Counted from the stretch's first letter, positions 1 to 10,658 are shown. The stretch: 64,000 nucleotides of DNA from Nissolia schottii (GCA_003254905.1 QANU01104974.1:71088-135087), one strand, 5' to 3'. Numbers and translations: made by a program. The notes: generated by a model not told the origin, from the letters alone.

Positions 1-225
1 TGCGCCTGACCTGTGCGCCTGGCTTGTGAGCCTGGCCCATGTACTTTTCTTGCCTTGCCGTCCTTTGTATGCGTCTTTCCTACATGGGATTTTTACAAGA
101 ATTGTATCAATTGTATCCACTCCTTAAAACTTAAGAAAATCATATATTGGCTTAAAATTTTATCTAAAATCATCCACATAAGTGTCATCTAAGCCTATAG
201 ACATACCAAAATATGACACTTATCA
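1..225 (-). repeat. 3' LTR of the Athila element, truncated by the window edge
   Basis: On the minus strand the LTR starts with TGATAAGTGTC at 225, directly after the purine tract. Positions 1-225 equal 12066-12290. Only about 15% of the 1,487-bp LTR lies in the window. Confidence 0.93.
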
Positions 226-236
226 ACTCCCCCCAA
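226..236 (-). other. Polypurine tract of the Athila element
   Basis: The minus strand reads TTGGGGGGAGT and abuts the LTR start at 225. This is the expected place and composition for the RNase H-resistant primer of plus-strand DNA synthesis. Confidence 0.8.
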
Positions 237-1550
237 CTTAAGACTTTGTTTGTCCTCAAACAAAAGGTACTGGTTTCCAGCAAAAATTATTTTCAAAGGT
301 AGGATGGTAAATGAACAATTAGTTTTGCAATTCAATCACATGACATCATGGTTTCAAAATTCTTCACCAATCAAGATATATGATGCCTACAAAAAGATAA
401 TTATATCAGATAAAATGCAGTATTTCTTATGAATGTGACTAGGCAATTTCATAATCCATTGTTTTTCAATCAAGGAGATTGTCAAATAATCACTCAATCT
501 GTAATGATGACAGATAGGGAAAGTGTTTCACTCAGTATCAACCATTGAATCACAGCAGGTCAGATTTGTTACTTGTTTCATCCATTGTACCAATTGCATG
601 ATTAATCAAGGATCACTTAAGGACTTTCAAGGGTTTGCAACGTGGCAGGGTTTTTCAAAGAATTTTGGTTTTTCTGGATAAGAACTTTTCTAATTTAAGA
701 GAGCAGTAAAACAAAATTCTTCGTCTTACTTTCTTACTCTTTTCATCTCTTTTGTAACCCTTCTTGAATACTTTTCCCTTGTTCCTCCTTTTTGTTTTTG
801 TGCCTTTTTCTCAATTCATTTTTCTTTTGAGAAAAAGTTTTGACAATCTTCTCAATTTCTTATTTCTGTTCATTAGTAGCATACAACCTCATACCCTTTT
901 TTTTTTTTTTAGTTCCCTTTTCCCCCAACTTGAACTCTTTTACCCAATAAATTGCTCTCTTAACTTAGAAAATAAGGAAATCATTGTTTTTCTTGGGTTT
1001 AGAAGTTCATCAAAAATTTAAGGCTCAAGTGGGCTGGCAAGGGTTTTTTCCTATGTAGGGTAGGCTTTGTATAGTCCAATGTTTTGGTCTTAACTAATGA
1101 ACAAAAATGCCTTGATCATTTCCTATCTTTTCCATGCAATTAACAAAATCAGAAACTCAAACAAATTCAATTGTGTGACCAATGGTGATGTCTCTTTACC
1201 TCACAGTGTTTGGCTTACTCTTCCTCACTAGGTTTAAGGGTAATTTCCTTGATATCAAACAATTTCAATTTTATGCCTAATGCATCCACAAAAATAGTAC
1301 ATTTTATTAGTTATAAAAATCCTTAAAACACCATTTATCTATTCTTGGTTTGCATTCTGATTATCCAATCCCATTTGTCAACTGTTTAAATTGTTCATAT
1401 CATCCATTCTTTAAACAAAATGCTTAAACCAGTTTCACACATTTTAATTTATCATATACTAAAAATAAAATTAACTGACGAAAATAAAACAACTATAAGT
1501 AAAATGCAACAAAATATAAATTGGTTCACAGGGTTTGATTGCCATCATCT
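237..1550 (-). other. Non-coding 3' region of the Athila element
   Basis: This stretch lies between the end of the third ORF and the polypurine tract. It is AT-rich with T-rich runs near 764-930. The short open frames have no recognisable domain. It probably forms the 3' untranslated part of the element RNA. Confidence 0.7.
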
Positions 1551-2855
1551 TCATTCTTCTTCAGAATCAGAACCCTCGGCATCTTCTTGCTCCTCTGACT
1601 TATCATCATCTTCCTGATCCTCAGATTTTGAAGCATCAACAGCTCGGGCTCTGCTGCTCTCCCCCACCTCCGGAGTTGGCTGGTCCCCAGGCCAAGCATA
1701 TTGACGAGAAAACTCGTCAGGGGTAACTCCAGTAAAGCCAGGGTGAGTGCTAAAGACACTATAAAAGTTGCTATACATGCCAGTCAATGCGCCCAGGATA
1801 TGGGAATGCTGTTGCTGCTGGATTTGCTGCTGTTGGTGCATCTGTTGCTGCAGCTGCTGCTGCATTCTTTCTATGTTGCTGAGTCGTTGATCAAAGGTGA
1901 GTTGTGTTGAATGTTGTGGAGGTTCAGTATCAATGTCTTCTTCCTGCTCTGAATGGTCTTGTTGGACGTTAAGTCTTTCCAGTGCATATCGCAGAGGCCG
2001 TTGGAGGCAATGATGGTTAATATAAGTAGCATTAAAAGCTTTCAGCTCAGTCTCATGCACTTCGTCATCCATGCTATATGCACCACAAGTAATGCAAAGT
2101 GAAGTGATCAAGGAGGGTAAGACCATAGTTGTAGCTTTCTTTTCAATGGTCTCAGCAATAGCAGATGACATTATGGCGGCCACATCTATGGGTACCTGTT
2201 GCAGAATTGACCAAAGGAATCGGCATTTGTAGATAGGAAGGTCAGAGACGTGTGGGTTAGGCCAGATGTTCCATAATATGAAGGAGGTCCAGATGACCAC
2301 GATTCGCCTCATACAATATCGCTTTAATGGCCCTGTTAGAGCATGCAGAGGGATTCCTGGCAGTGCCAGTGTTCTGCGAACGTTGGTATCGGAGAAGGCA
2401 TTCCCATCCACCATCATTTGAAAACTGCAAGTATCATCTTCGTGCCATGGCCTCCCCAGCAATTCATTGATTGCCACTTTGTCATACCGAACCTGAACTC
2501 CATTGACAACTGCGTATCGATTGGCGTATGCTTCCGCAGATGAACAACCGTTGGCATAGAATTGGCGAACAAGGTCAGCATGATATGTCTTGCGTGGTTC
2601 TGCCACTTGTTCCCAATTTCTTCTTTCTAATTCCTCTTGGAATTCAGGGAATTCATCCTCTTTAAGTTCAACTATCTTCTCTGGAAGGATGTTGTTCTGT
2701 CGGATCTTCAAATAATGTTGGTGAGCGGTGTAAGAAATAAAACGTTCTTTATCATACTCAGGAGAAGATTCTGCTTCCTTGCGTTTTCTTTTGTTGCTAT
2801 TTTTGGTGCGAGGCCTGCAGTGTAACAAAATCAATGTAACAATGACATTATTCAA
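1551..2855 (-). CDS. Athila third ORF (env-position ORF, putative plant transposon protein domain)
   Basis: The open frame has 434 codons if read from the first ATG at 2855. That ATG and the next 13 codons lie inside a probable intron; with splicing the coding exon starts at 2814. Visible features: a basic N-terminal cluster (KRKRK, about residues 22-26), a globular region at about 85-270 resembling the putative plant transposon protein family found in this position in Athila and Calypso elements, a Gln-rich stretch at about 332-350, and an acidic Asp/Glu/Ser tail at about 405-434. There is no signal peptide and no convincing membrane anchor, so an envelope role is not supported; the location alone gives the env-like label. 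Real function is unknown. The frame has no internal stop, in keeping with a young element. Confidence 0.75.
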   Translation of the reverse strand: MNNVIVTLILLHCRPRTKNSNKRKRKEAESSPEYDKERFISYTAHQHYLKIRQNNILPEKIVELKEDEFPEFQEELERRNWEQVAEPRKTYHADLVRQFYANGCSSAEAYANRYAVVNGVQVRYDKVAINELLGRPWHEDDTCSFQMMVDGNAFSDTNVRRTLALPGIPLHALTGPLKRYCMRRIVVIWTSFILWNIWPNPHVSDLPIYKCRFLWSILQQVPIDVAAIMSSAIAETIEKKATTMVLPSLITSLCITCGAYSMDDEVHETELKAFNATYINHHCLQRPLRYALERLNVQQDHSEQEEDIDTEPPQHSTQLTFDQRLSNIERMQQQLQQQMHQQQQIQQQQHSHILGALTGMYSNFYSVFSTHPGFTGVTPDEFSRQYAWPGDQPTPEVGESSRARAVDASKSEDQEDDDKSEEQEDAEGSDSEEE

Positions 2856-3672
2856 ACAGTAAGCACAACATTATGTTTAAATTTATGATCCCATATTCCT
2901 GTTTTTGAATTCTAGAAATCCATTTTTGAACCAAGGATCCCTGTCAAAAACAACCAAGTGCTGTTTGATGCACATGAATGAATTGTTGCCAAATTGCCTT
3001 TGCACATAATTTGTGTAATCCAAAACAGCATCCATGGCAATCATTACAAGCACAAAGTGGTAACAGTTTTAGCATGATCAGAATTCAACAATAACAATGG
3101 ATGCAAATTGTGAATGGTAGTGCTTTCAAAGTAAAAACCAGATTATGGCAAATAAATGGAAAAAAAAAAATTAGATTAAGAAATTACAGCAGCCAACGTC
3201 CAAATTCAGCTAGAGAACTATATCCATATGTCAAATCCAATTCTTAAGTCATCACCATAATGTATGGAGCTTTGTCCAAGCAATAAAAATCAGATGGATT
3301 TAAGCATAAATTCCAAAAGCAGGTTAAAAGATCAAAAATATATGAATCTTTATTCCAAAATCTGAACCTGCATTTTTTTCATTTGCTATTTGTATTCACA
3401 AAATCCTCCAAAGCTTCCAATGGGAGACATAGAAGTAAAGCTTAAACAATGTAAACACAAATTCTGAAATCCCCCATATCAATCATAAAAATCCTAGAGT
3501 CTACCACACCATAAACCCGAATTGCATCAAAGGAACATGAGGCCAATCAATCACGAAAATAGAAAGAATGTTTGACACAAAAACCCCCAATTCCTCGTGG
3601 CTAGGGTTCGGTTTGCAAGAGAGATGAAATCAGAAATTCTAGGCAAGAGAGATTAAGTTCTAGAACACTTAC
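2815..3672 (-). other. Candidate intron upstream of the Athila third ORF
   Basis: On the minus strand a strong donor (AT|GTAAGT, GT at 3672-3671) and a strong acceptor (TTACACTGCAG, AG at 2816-2815) bound 858 bases. Joining them puts AT (3674-3673) next to G (2814) and makes an ATG in frame with the third ORF. Unspliced, the same ATG at 3674-3672 is followed at once by TAA (3671-3669). Splicing is inferred from sequence only. Confidence 0.6.
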
Positions 3673-3843
3673 ATGATGACTTGAGAGTTGAGAGAGAAAT
3701 CGTGAGAGAAATTTGAGAGGGGAAGATGGATGTGTGGAGTTGAGCAGGGGAGAGCGAGAGAAAACCGCGGGAGAGAGTGAGAGGTAACAGAGGAGTAAAA
3801 ATTTTGAAAAAGAAACTTACAGTGCTGGCGCGGAACCTGTTTA

Positions 3844-3853
3844 TGTATATACC
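3844..3853 (-). promoter_or_regulatory. Possible internal TATA box for a short third-ORF transcript
   Basis: The minus strand reads GGTATATACA. About 30 bases on, a CT-rich segment resembling a plant 5' leader runs to the AT|GTAAGT donor at 3672. A second GTAAGT lies at 3820-3815. This would allow a subgenomic transcript without the genomic 5' end, but TATA-like strings are common in AT-rich DNA. Confidence 0.35.
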
Positions 3854-5176
3854 TCAGGTCCTCGTCCGCTGAGCAGCAGCTGGGCCGAAGCTGGGCGTCC
3901 GCTGGGCATCCCCTGATCTTGAAAATTCTGTTTTTATTTTTATTTTTATTTTTTTTATTATGGCAGTTCAAATTTAATCCCTTCTCATTTCTATCATTTT
4001 TACCCTCCAAACATATATCTCCCTCGGAAAATCACTTTCCAATTGCCCTGTTATGCCATGAATGAAAAATGACCATTTTCTTTAAATTTGCCTATTTTAC
4101 AAGTCTAAGAGGTCAATTTCTGCATTATGCATTTCCTAGGCATACAAAGTGATTCCCTCCTCTTGGTATCATATTCAAAACTTGTTCAAAACTTGAGATC
4201 CAAAAAATTAAACAATTTTGGTGGAAGAATCTCAATTTGACCTTTATAAGACAAATTATGGCATTTTCTCAACTTGATAGGTCATATTTTGATATGATCA
4301 TTTCCAAGGGAGGGAAATTGGTTTGTTTTCTTCCAAATCACCTATCAAACTTGTCCAAACCTTAGAATGGCATAATTGGGTTTGTTTGTACAGAAATTCA
4401 CAAATTAACCCTATTATGGACACTTTTAGTTTGTTTAGCAAGTTTAAGAGGTCAAATCATGTTAAGACCATGAGAAACTAAAACCAACTTATGCAAAAAT
4501 GTAAAAATACCCTGAGAAACTTGTGCCAAATTTAAACTTGAGATTTCAAGCCCATTTGGCACAAAGCTAATTTAGGGTGCACTTTAAGCCTTTGTTGCAT
4601 TGCTTTCCTCACCTTTCTTCACATTAATCAATTCTTGTTTCCTTATCATGCCAGGTTTCAAAAACATTTATAATTCCTAATTGAAACATATTGAAACCTT
4701 AACAAATTAAGTTTTTGCTCAATTTCTCACATTCACTCTTGAAAGGCTATATACTCATGCAATTGCTCACCAATTTCCTTTTTCTTTCACCACATCATTG
4801 TGAACCAATAAAATTCCTACTTACTAATAAGATGTAATTTAAGTTTATTCAAAGGCTTAGTAATCACGTTAGCATCAATTATAACACAAATGACCAAAAT
4901 GCCCTCATTTCACTTAAAGGCACAAATGATTGGTTTTTAATTGTGATCTTTTCAAAAATGACATTTCTTGAAAACCAATCATTGCAATACTTCCAAGGAC
5001 ATAAATTAGTTTTGTTTGAACACAAAGTTCTCAATTCTTTCATAACTGCATATGAACCTAATTCCATGTCCTTGTGTAAGGGAAATTTCACATCATGGGT
5101 TATTTCTTGTAATTTCTAATCCTTTGAATATTCTTAATACTTAACACCCCAGAAATAAAATAAATACTCACAAACA
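3854..5176 (-). other. Non-coding spacer between integrase and third ORF of the Athila element
   Basis: There is no frame with a recognisable domain. The minus-strand 113-codon frame at 3669-4010 is low complexity and ends at the ATG-TAA that abuts the candidate intron. Repeated pyrimidine-rich and AAATTTG-like words are scattered through 4100-4700. Confidence 0.65.
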
Positions 5177-5192
5177 CTGGGTTGCCTCCCAG
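5177..5192 (-). other. Small hairpin just after the pol stop
   Basis: CTGGG and CCCAG arms (5 bp) enclose a six-base loop on the minus strand, about 45 bases past the integrase stop. From memory, the surrounding GCGCTTCCTGGGAGGCAAC string recurs in Athila elements at this place. Role unknown. Confidence 0.45.
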
Positions 5193-5234
5193 GAAGCGCT
5201 CTTTTAACGTCATTAGCTTGACGCCTGTTTATGT

Positions 5235-6245
5235 TTAACTTGGTTTGTCCAGGTAGATCACCTCTGAAGCTGGGTTTTCACCAAGGTATGGTTTAAGTCT
5301 TTGACCATTAACCGTCCAAGTTGCATTTGTCTTTTGATCATACAGCTCCACAGCTCCATAAGGCATTACTTTCTTTACCAGAAAAGGTCCTGACCATCTA
5401 GTCCTCAATTTTCCAGGAAACAGCCTTAGCCTGGAATTAAACAATAGTACCTGTTGACCTTCTCTAAAATTCTTCCTTATGATGTGGTTGTCATGATATT
5501 TCTTTACTTTTTCCTTGTACAACTTGTTGGATTCATATGCCTGAAGTCTGAGCTCCTCTAATTGATGCAATTGAATTTTTCTCTTTTCACCTGCAAGTTT
5601 CTCATCAAAGTTCAAGAACTTCAAAGCCCAATAGGCTTTGTGCTCCAATTCAACTGGTAAGTGGCATGCTTTGCCATAAACTAGCTGGAATGGAGTTAGA
5701 CCTATTGGTGCTTTGAGAGCAGTTCTATATGCCCATAAAGCATCGTCAAGCTTAAGTGCCCAATCCTTTCTTGAGTTTGAAACAGTTTTTTCCAAGATTC
5801 TTTTAATTTCTCTATTGGACACTTCAGCTTGGCCATTGGTTTGCGGGTGATAAGGTGATGCCACCTTATGCCTCACACCATAATGTTCCAATGCTTTTGC
5901 CAGTTGTGAGTTTACAAAATGGGATCCTCCATCACTTATAATTACTCTTGGTGCGCCAAAACGGTTAAAAATATTTTTCTTTAAAAATTTAATTACCGTT
6001 TTCCCGTCAGCCTTCGGGGTTGCTATTGCTTCAACCCATTTGGAAACATAATCGACGGCAACCAAGATGTATTCATTGTTTAGTGAGGATGGGAAAGGTC
6101 CCATAAAATCCATGCCCCAACAATCAAACACTTCAATTTCAATTATGTTTTGCAAAGGCATCTCATTTCTCTTGCCATTTCCATGAGTTCTTTGGCAAGC
6201 ATCACAATTTTTAACATATAAGTATGCATCTTTAAATAGAGTTGG
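5235..6245 (-). CDS. Athila integrase, part of pol separated from the rest by an in-frame stop
   Basis: This is in the same frame as the upstream gag-pol frame. The part just after the TAG carries the CxxC half (CDAC) of the integrase zinc-binding domain. The core carries the three catalytic acidic residues in recognisable contexts: [16 protein letters not shown] and the Glu in GQAEVSNRE. The C-terminal part ([10 protein letters not shown], then YGAVEL) matches the usual end of gypsy integrases. The first ATG after the stop is at 6161 and excludes the zinc-finger half. The enzyme would insert element cDNA into the chromosome. As it stands, it would need readthrough of the TAG or supply in trans by another copy. 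Confidence 0.85.
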   Translation of the reverse strand, partial: PTLFKDAYLYVKNCDACQRTHGNGKRNEMPLQNIIEIEVFDCWGMDFMGPFPSSLNNEYILVAVDYVSKWVEAIATPKADGKTVIKFLKKNIFNRFGAPRVIISDGGSHFVNSQLAKALEHYGVRHKVASPYHPQTNGQAEVSNREIKRILEKTVSNSRKDWALKLDDALWAYRTALKAPIGLTPFQLVYGKACHLPVELEHKAYWALKFLNFDEKLAGEKRKIQLHQLEELRLQAYESNKLYKEKVKKYHDNHIIRKNFREGQQVLLFNSRLRLFPGKLRTRWSGPFLVKKVMPYGAVELYDQKTNATWTVNGQRLKPYLGENPASEVIYLDKPS

Positions 6246-9200
6246 CTAGAAAAAACCTGATTGGAGGACTTTGGCAGCAGTCCTCTCTCCATTGTAATGG
6301 CCACCGCAAGGAGAGTTGTGGCAATGCCATAGAATACTCTTGGCTTCATTTAAAGCCACACATCGTCTCAGTAAACCATCAGGTCCTTGCTTAAACAGAT
6401 AAGGATCATCCCAAACAAAATAGGTAGCATCCCTGAGAAACTTCTTTTTCTGATGATAGTTCAAATCATCAGGGATTACTCCTGCAGCTTTATAGTTAGC
6501 CATGTCAGCAAACCATGGCCTTTCCTTGATGAGAAACAGCTTCTCATCAGGAAACTCTTCGACAATCTCTTCTTCTTGGACAGTTACACTTGGATTTGTT
6601 AACCTGGATAGGTGGTCTGCCACCAAGTTCTCCTTGCCACTTTTGTCCTTAATCTCCAGATTAAATTCCTGCAACAAGAGAATCCAACGTATTAACCTTG
6701 GTTTACTGTCAGGTTTTGTTAAGAGGTATTTAATGGCAGCGTGGTCTGTATAAATTACGACCTTTGAGCCAATCAAATAACTCCTAAACTTTTCCAACGC
6801 ATACACTATTGCTAGCAATTCTTTCTCTGTTGTTGCATAGTTAATTTGTGCTTCATTTAAGACCTTGCTAGCATAATGTATAGCGTGGAACACTTTATCT
6901 TTCCTTTGACCTAAAACTGCTCCCACAGCATAATCACTAGCATCGCACATTAATTCAAAATCACGATTCCAATCGGGTGCTGTGATTATGGGAGCAGAGG
7001 TCAAGCTAGACTTTAATTTTTCAAAAGCGATCAAACAGTCATTATCAAAATTAAAAGGAGTATCCTTATTCAAAAGGTTGGTCAGCGGCTTGGCAATCTT
7101 GGAGAAATCTTTGATGAACCTCCGGTAGAATCCTGCATGGCCTAGGAAACTTCTGATTCCTTTGACATTAACTGGGGGTGGTAGCTTTTCAATAACATCG
7201 ATCTTAGCTTTATCCACCTCTATGCCTTTGGCTGAGATCTTGTGACCAAGCACAACACCTTCTTTGACCATAAAGTGACATTTCTCCCAGTTTAAAACTA
7301 AATTTGTTTCCACACACCGCTTCAGTACGGTGTCCAGGTTATGTAGGCAGTGATCAAACGAGGATCCAAAAACCGAGAAATCATCCATAAAAACTTCCAG
7401 GCTATTTTCAATCATATCAGCAAAGATTGCAAGCATGCATCTTTGAAAAGTGGCTGGCGCGTTACACAATCCAAAAGGCATTTTTCTATAAGCAAAGATG
7501 CCAAACGGACATGTAAAGGCAGTTTTTTCTTGGTCTTTGGGATCGACGGTGATCTGGTTGTAACCGGAATAGCCGTCCAAGAAGCAGTAATATGCCTGGC
7601 CTGCTAGCCTTTCAAGCATTTGATCCATAAAGGGAAGTGGGAAGTGGTCTTTCCTTGTGGCTTTGTTCAGCTTCCTGTAATCAATACACATACGCCAACT
7701 AGTGACAGTCCTAGTTGGGATTAGTTCGTTCTTCTCATTAGTAATTACAGTTAAACCACCTTTTTTTGGAACTACCTGTACTGGACTCACCCATTCGCTG
7801 TCTGAGATTGGATAGATCATACCTGCTTCTAACAGCTTTACCACCTCCTTGCGTACCACTTCTTTCATGGTCGGGTTCAACCTCCTTTGTGGTTGTCGTA
7901 CAGGCTTGAAGTCATCTTCCATAAGAATCTTGTGCATGCAATAGGATGGACTGATGCCTTTTAGGTCAGCTAGAGTCCATCCCAAAGCTTGTTGATTATC
8001 TTGTAAGACTTTAATCAATTGCGCTTCTTCTTTCGGAGACAGAGAGTTGCTAATGATAACTGGTTTCTCGTCCTTTCCCTGCAAAAATACATACTTTAGG
8101 TTAGAGGGTAAAAGTTTTAGTTCCATCTTCTGATCTTCTGTCTTTGCATCAGTTTTCTCTGTAATTTCTTCCTTTTCTTCTTCTTCCGAAGGAATGGTAG
8201 GCATAGCATCTAAGTTGTTAAGAAATGCCTCAATTTCAGCTTCCTCCTCCTCTGTGAACTGTGCTTGCCTTTCTGTTAGTGCCATCTCCAAAGGGTCTAC
8301 TACTTGGGGTTGTTGTTCTACTTGCATGACAACATCCTCCAGTAGGTCAATCCTAAAGCATTGTCCTTTGTCCTTTGGATATTGCATTGCTTCGAATATG
8401 TCCAATTGTACTTCATCCTCATGGACTTTGATCTTCAATTTCCCAACGTCCATGTCTATTCCCATTCTCGCTGTTCGCATGAACGGTCTCCCAAGAATTA
8501 AGGGAACCTCAGTATCCTCTGAAATGTCAATAACAACAAAGTCAGCGGGAATTAAAAATTTATCAACTTTTACCAAAACATCTTCTGCTATGCCGAGCGG
8601 ATATTTAATTGATCGATCGGCCAGCTGCAGAGACATTCTGGTTGGCTTTAATTCCAAGCCACCTATCCTTTTCAGCATGGACAGGGGCATTAGGCTTACG
8701 CTAGCCCCTAGATCTATTAAAGCTTTTCCCACTGACACATTCCCAATAGTGACGGGAATAGTGACACTTCCTAGATCTGTTAGCTTGTGAGGGATATAGT
8801 TTTGGATGATAGCGCTGCAGTTTGCGCCTAGCTGCACAGTTTCTTCCTCCTGATATTTCCTTTTCTTCGATAATAACTCCTTCATGAACTTTCCATAAGA
8901 AGGCATTTGCTCTAATGCTTCTGCAAATGGTATGTTAATTTGCAGTCTCTTAAAAATGTCCATGAAACGAGCAAATTGCCTTTCTTTGTCTAACTTTGTA
9001 GGAGCTAGAGGGTAAGGGATTGGCTTCACTGTCGAGGGTTTTAACACCCTTTCTTCTTCTTTTTCTCCTTTCTTCCCTTTTTCTTTTTCCTTATTTACAT
9101 TATTACTTTTATTTTTTTCCTCCTCATCATTTTCTTCTCCTTTCTTTTCTTCTTTTTCACATTCTTTTTCAACTGAAACCTCCTCATCATTAGCCTCAGG

Positions 9201-10658
9201 GGTTTGAGGCTCCTGCATTTTTCTGCTGCGAGTCATGATCGCCTTGCATGACTCTTTAGGATTAGGTTCTGTGTTGGCAGAGAACCTTTCTTTTTTGAGC
9301 TCCGCGACATCCTTAGCAAGTTGTCCCATCTGGATTTCCAAGTTTCTGAAAGAGGCATCCGTGTTCTTTTGGTTTGCCATGGTTAGCTGCATGAATTGGT
9401 TGAGTGTCTCCTCCAGCTTGGTTGTCTGCTCCATAGGTTGTGGTGCTTGATGCGGGTTCTGGAACTGGCGAGGTTGCTGGTATGGTGGTGGCCTGGTGTT
9501 GGATGACCCAACATCTGGTCTCCACTGTTGATAATTTTGCTGGTTCGGGCCTCTTTGATAGTTACCTTGATAGGGCCTCTGCGGATTGTTCATGTATTGC
9601 AACTCTTCTTGCCTGCAATCACAGTAACTAGTCTGATGGTCACCAGTACAAATTTCACATACAAATACCTGGTGTTTCTTTGATTCCTGACTACTCCTGA
9701 TTTGCTTTGGCAGCTCCATCAGTTGTTTCTTTACTTCATCGAGCTGTTGTTGCAGTTGTTTGTTTTGGGCTAGTATGGCGTCATTCGTTCCTAACTCCAG
9801 CATTCCTCCCTTCCTTGTCGGCCCTCTGCTATATTGCCCTTGCTGATCTGTCAATGCCATGGATTCGATGATCAGTATGGCTTCGTCTGGTGTTTTGGAC
9901 ATTAACTGTCCACCAGCGGCTGCATCCAGCATAAGTTTATGCTGCTGTTGTAAGCCATTTCTAAAGATATGGACTTGAGTTCTTGCATCAAATCCATGAT
10001 CTGGGCATTTCCTCAGCATTGATTTATACCGTTCCCAGGCTTCGCACAAGCTCTCGTTCGGTGCCTGCACAAAGGTAGAGATAGCAGTTTTTAAGTCCAT
10101 AAACTTTGACTGAGAAAAGTACCTGGTACAGAATCGTTCTTCCAGTTGATCCCAGTTAGAGAGAACAGTTTGAGGCTGGTCGAGCAACCATTCTTTTGCT
10201 TTGCCTATCAATGTCAAAGGAAACAGTCTTAAGAAGATTGCTTCTTCTTCTGCTTCTGACATTGCAGCTGTTCCACATAGCTCATAGAATTTTGTTAAAT
10301 GAGCGTATGGGTCTTCGTGGTCTAATCCTGCAAAAGGATTAGCATGCATTAATTGTACCAACCCTGGTTGTAACTGTGGGACCCTTTGTGTTCCGGCAGT
10401 TCTTCCCATACGAATTATATTTCGGGGGGTAAAATTGACAAAGCCTTGACTTTGTCCAGTGCCAGCAGTTCCACCTCCGGTGTCTGACATCTCGTCTTGT
10501 TCTGAAGAGGACGAAGAAGTTGAAGATGAAGAGAGTTCTTGTTCCTCAACCGTTCTGGCTAGGGCTTGGGCTCTCCTTGCTCTGCTTCGATTTCTCCTGG
10601 CTGTTGCTTCTATTTCTGGATCGAATAGAAGTTGATCTGCAGGAGTGTTTCTCCGCAT
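6246..10658 (-). CDS. Athila gag-protease-reverse transcriptase-RNase H polyprotein
   Basis: One frame of 1,470 codons starts at ATG 10658, about 120 bases after the primer site. Domains: gag at about residues 95-270; a zinc knuckle (CEICTGDHQTSYC, 334-346); a Lys/Glu-rich linker at about 490-540; aspartic protease with DLGAS near 649; RT with FMDD near 1090 (FMDD is a natural form of YMDD); RNase H with CDAS near 1240, KELLA and TDHAAI; and the first half (HxxxH type) of the integrase zinc domain near the end. The frame ends at TAG (6248-6246), and integrase continues in the same frame beyond it. That single stop is the only coding break seen, so the copy looks young but is probably not autonomous. 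Gag and pol are not separated by a frameshift, as is usual in Athila. Confidence 0.92.
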   Translation of the reverse strand: MRRNTPADQLLFDPEIEATARRNRSRARRAQALARTVEEQELSSSSTSSSSSEQDEMSDTGGGTAGTGQSQGFVNFTPRNIIRMGRTAGTQRVPQLQPGLVQLMHANPFAGLDHEDPYAHLTKFYELCGTAAMSEAEEEAIFLRLFPLTLIGKAKEWLLDQPQTVLSNWDQLEERFCTRYFSQSKFMDLKTAISTFVQAPNESLCEAWERYKSMLRKCPDHGFDARTQVHIFRNGLQQQHKLMLDAAAGGQLMSKTPDEAILIIESMALTDQQGQYSRGPTRKGGMLELGTNDAILAQNKQLQQQLDEVKKQLMELPKQIRSSQESKKHQVFVCEICTGDHQTSYCDCRQEELQYMNNPQRPYQGNYQRGPNQQNYQQWRPDVGSSNTRPPPYQQPRQFQNPHQAPQPMEQTTKLEETLNQFMQLTMANQKNTDASFRNLEIQMGQLAKDVAELKKERFSANTEPNPKESCKAIMTRSRKMQEPQTPEANDEEVSVEKECEKEEKKGEENDEEEKNKSNNVNKEKEKGKKGEKEEERVLKPSTVKPIPYPLAPTKLDKERQFARFMDIFKRLQINIPFAEALEQMPSYGKFMKELLSKKRKYQEEETVQLGANCSAIIQNYIPHKLTDLGSVTIPVTIGNVSVGKALIDLGASVSLMPLSMLKRIGGLELKPTRMSLQLADRSIKYPLGIAEDVLVKVDKFLIPADFVVIDISEDTEVPLILGRPFMRTARMGIDMDVGKLKIKVHEDEVQLDIFEAMQYPKDKGQCFRIDLLEDVVMQVEQQPQVVDPLEMALTERQAQFTEEEEAEIEAFLNNLDAMPTIPSEEEEKEEITEKTDAKTEDQKMELKLLPSNLKYVFLQGKDEKPVIISNSLSPKEEAQLIKVLQDNQQALGWTLADLKGISPSYCMHKILMEDDFKPVRQPQRRLNPTMKEVVRKEVVKLLEAGMIYPISDSEWVSPVQVVPKKGGLTVITNEKNELIPTRTVTSWRMCIDYRKLNKATRKDHFPLPFMDQMLERLAGQAYYCFLDGYSGYNQITVDPKDQEKTAFTCPFGIFAYRKMPFGLCNAPATFQRCMLAIFADMIENSLEVFMDDFSVFGSSFDHCLHNLDTVLKRCVETNLVLNWEKCHFMVKEGVVLGHKISAKGIEVDKAKIDVIEKLPPPVNVKGIRSFLGHAGFYRRFIKDFSKIAKPLTNLLNKDTPFNFDNDCLIAFEKLKSSLTSAPIITAPDWNRDFELMCDASDYAVGAVLGQRKDKVFHAIHYASKVLNEAQINYATTEKELLAIVYALEKFRSYLIGSKVVIYTDHAAIKYLLTKPDSKPRLIRWILLLQEFNLEIKDKSGKENLVADHLSRLTNPSVTVQEEEIVEEFPDEKLFLIKERPWFADMANYKAAGVIPDDLNYHQKKKFLRDATYFVWDDPYLFKQGPDGLLRRCVALNEAKSILWHCHNSPCGGHYNGERTAAKVLQSGFF

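Noticed and set aside
1551..2814. Envelope glycoprotein function for the third ORF
   Set aside because: No signal peptide, no clear membrane anchor and a soluble-looking Gln/acidic tail. The env label rests on position only.
3669..4010. Minus-strand 113-codon frame
   Set aside because: Low-complexity Asn/Lys start and no domain. It ends at the ATG-TAA of the candidate splice site and is better read as leader sequence.
8194..8790. Plus-strand 198-codon frame
   Set aside because: Antisense shadow of the Athila protease region.
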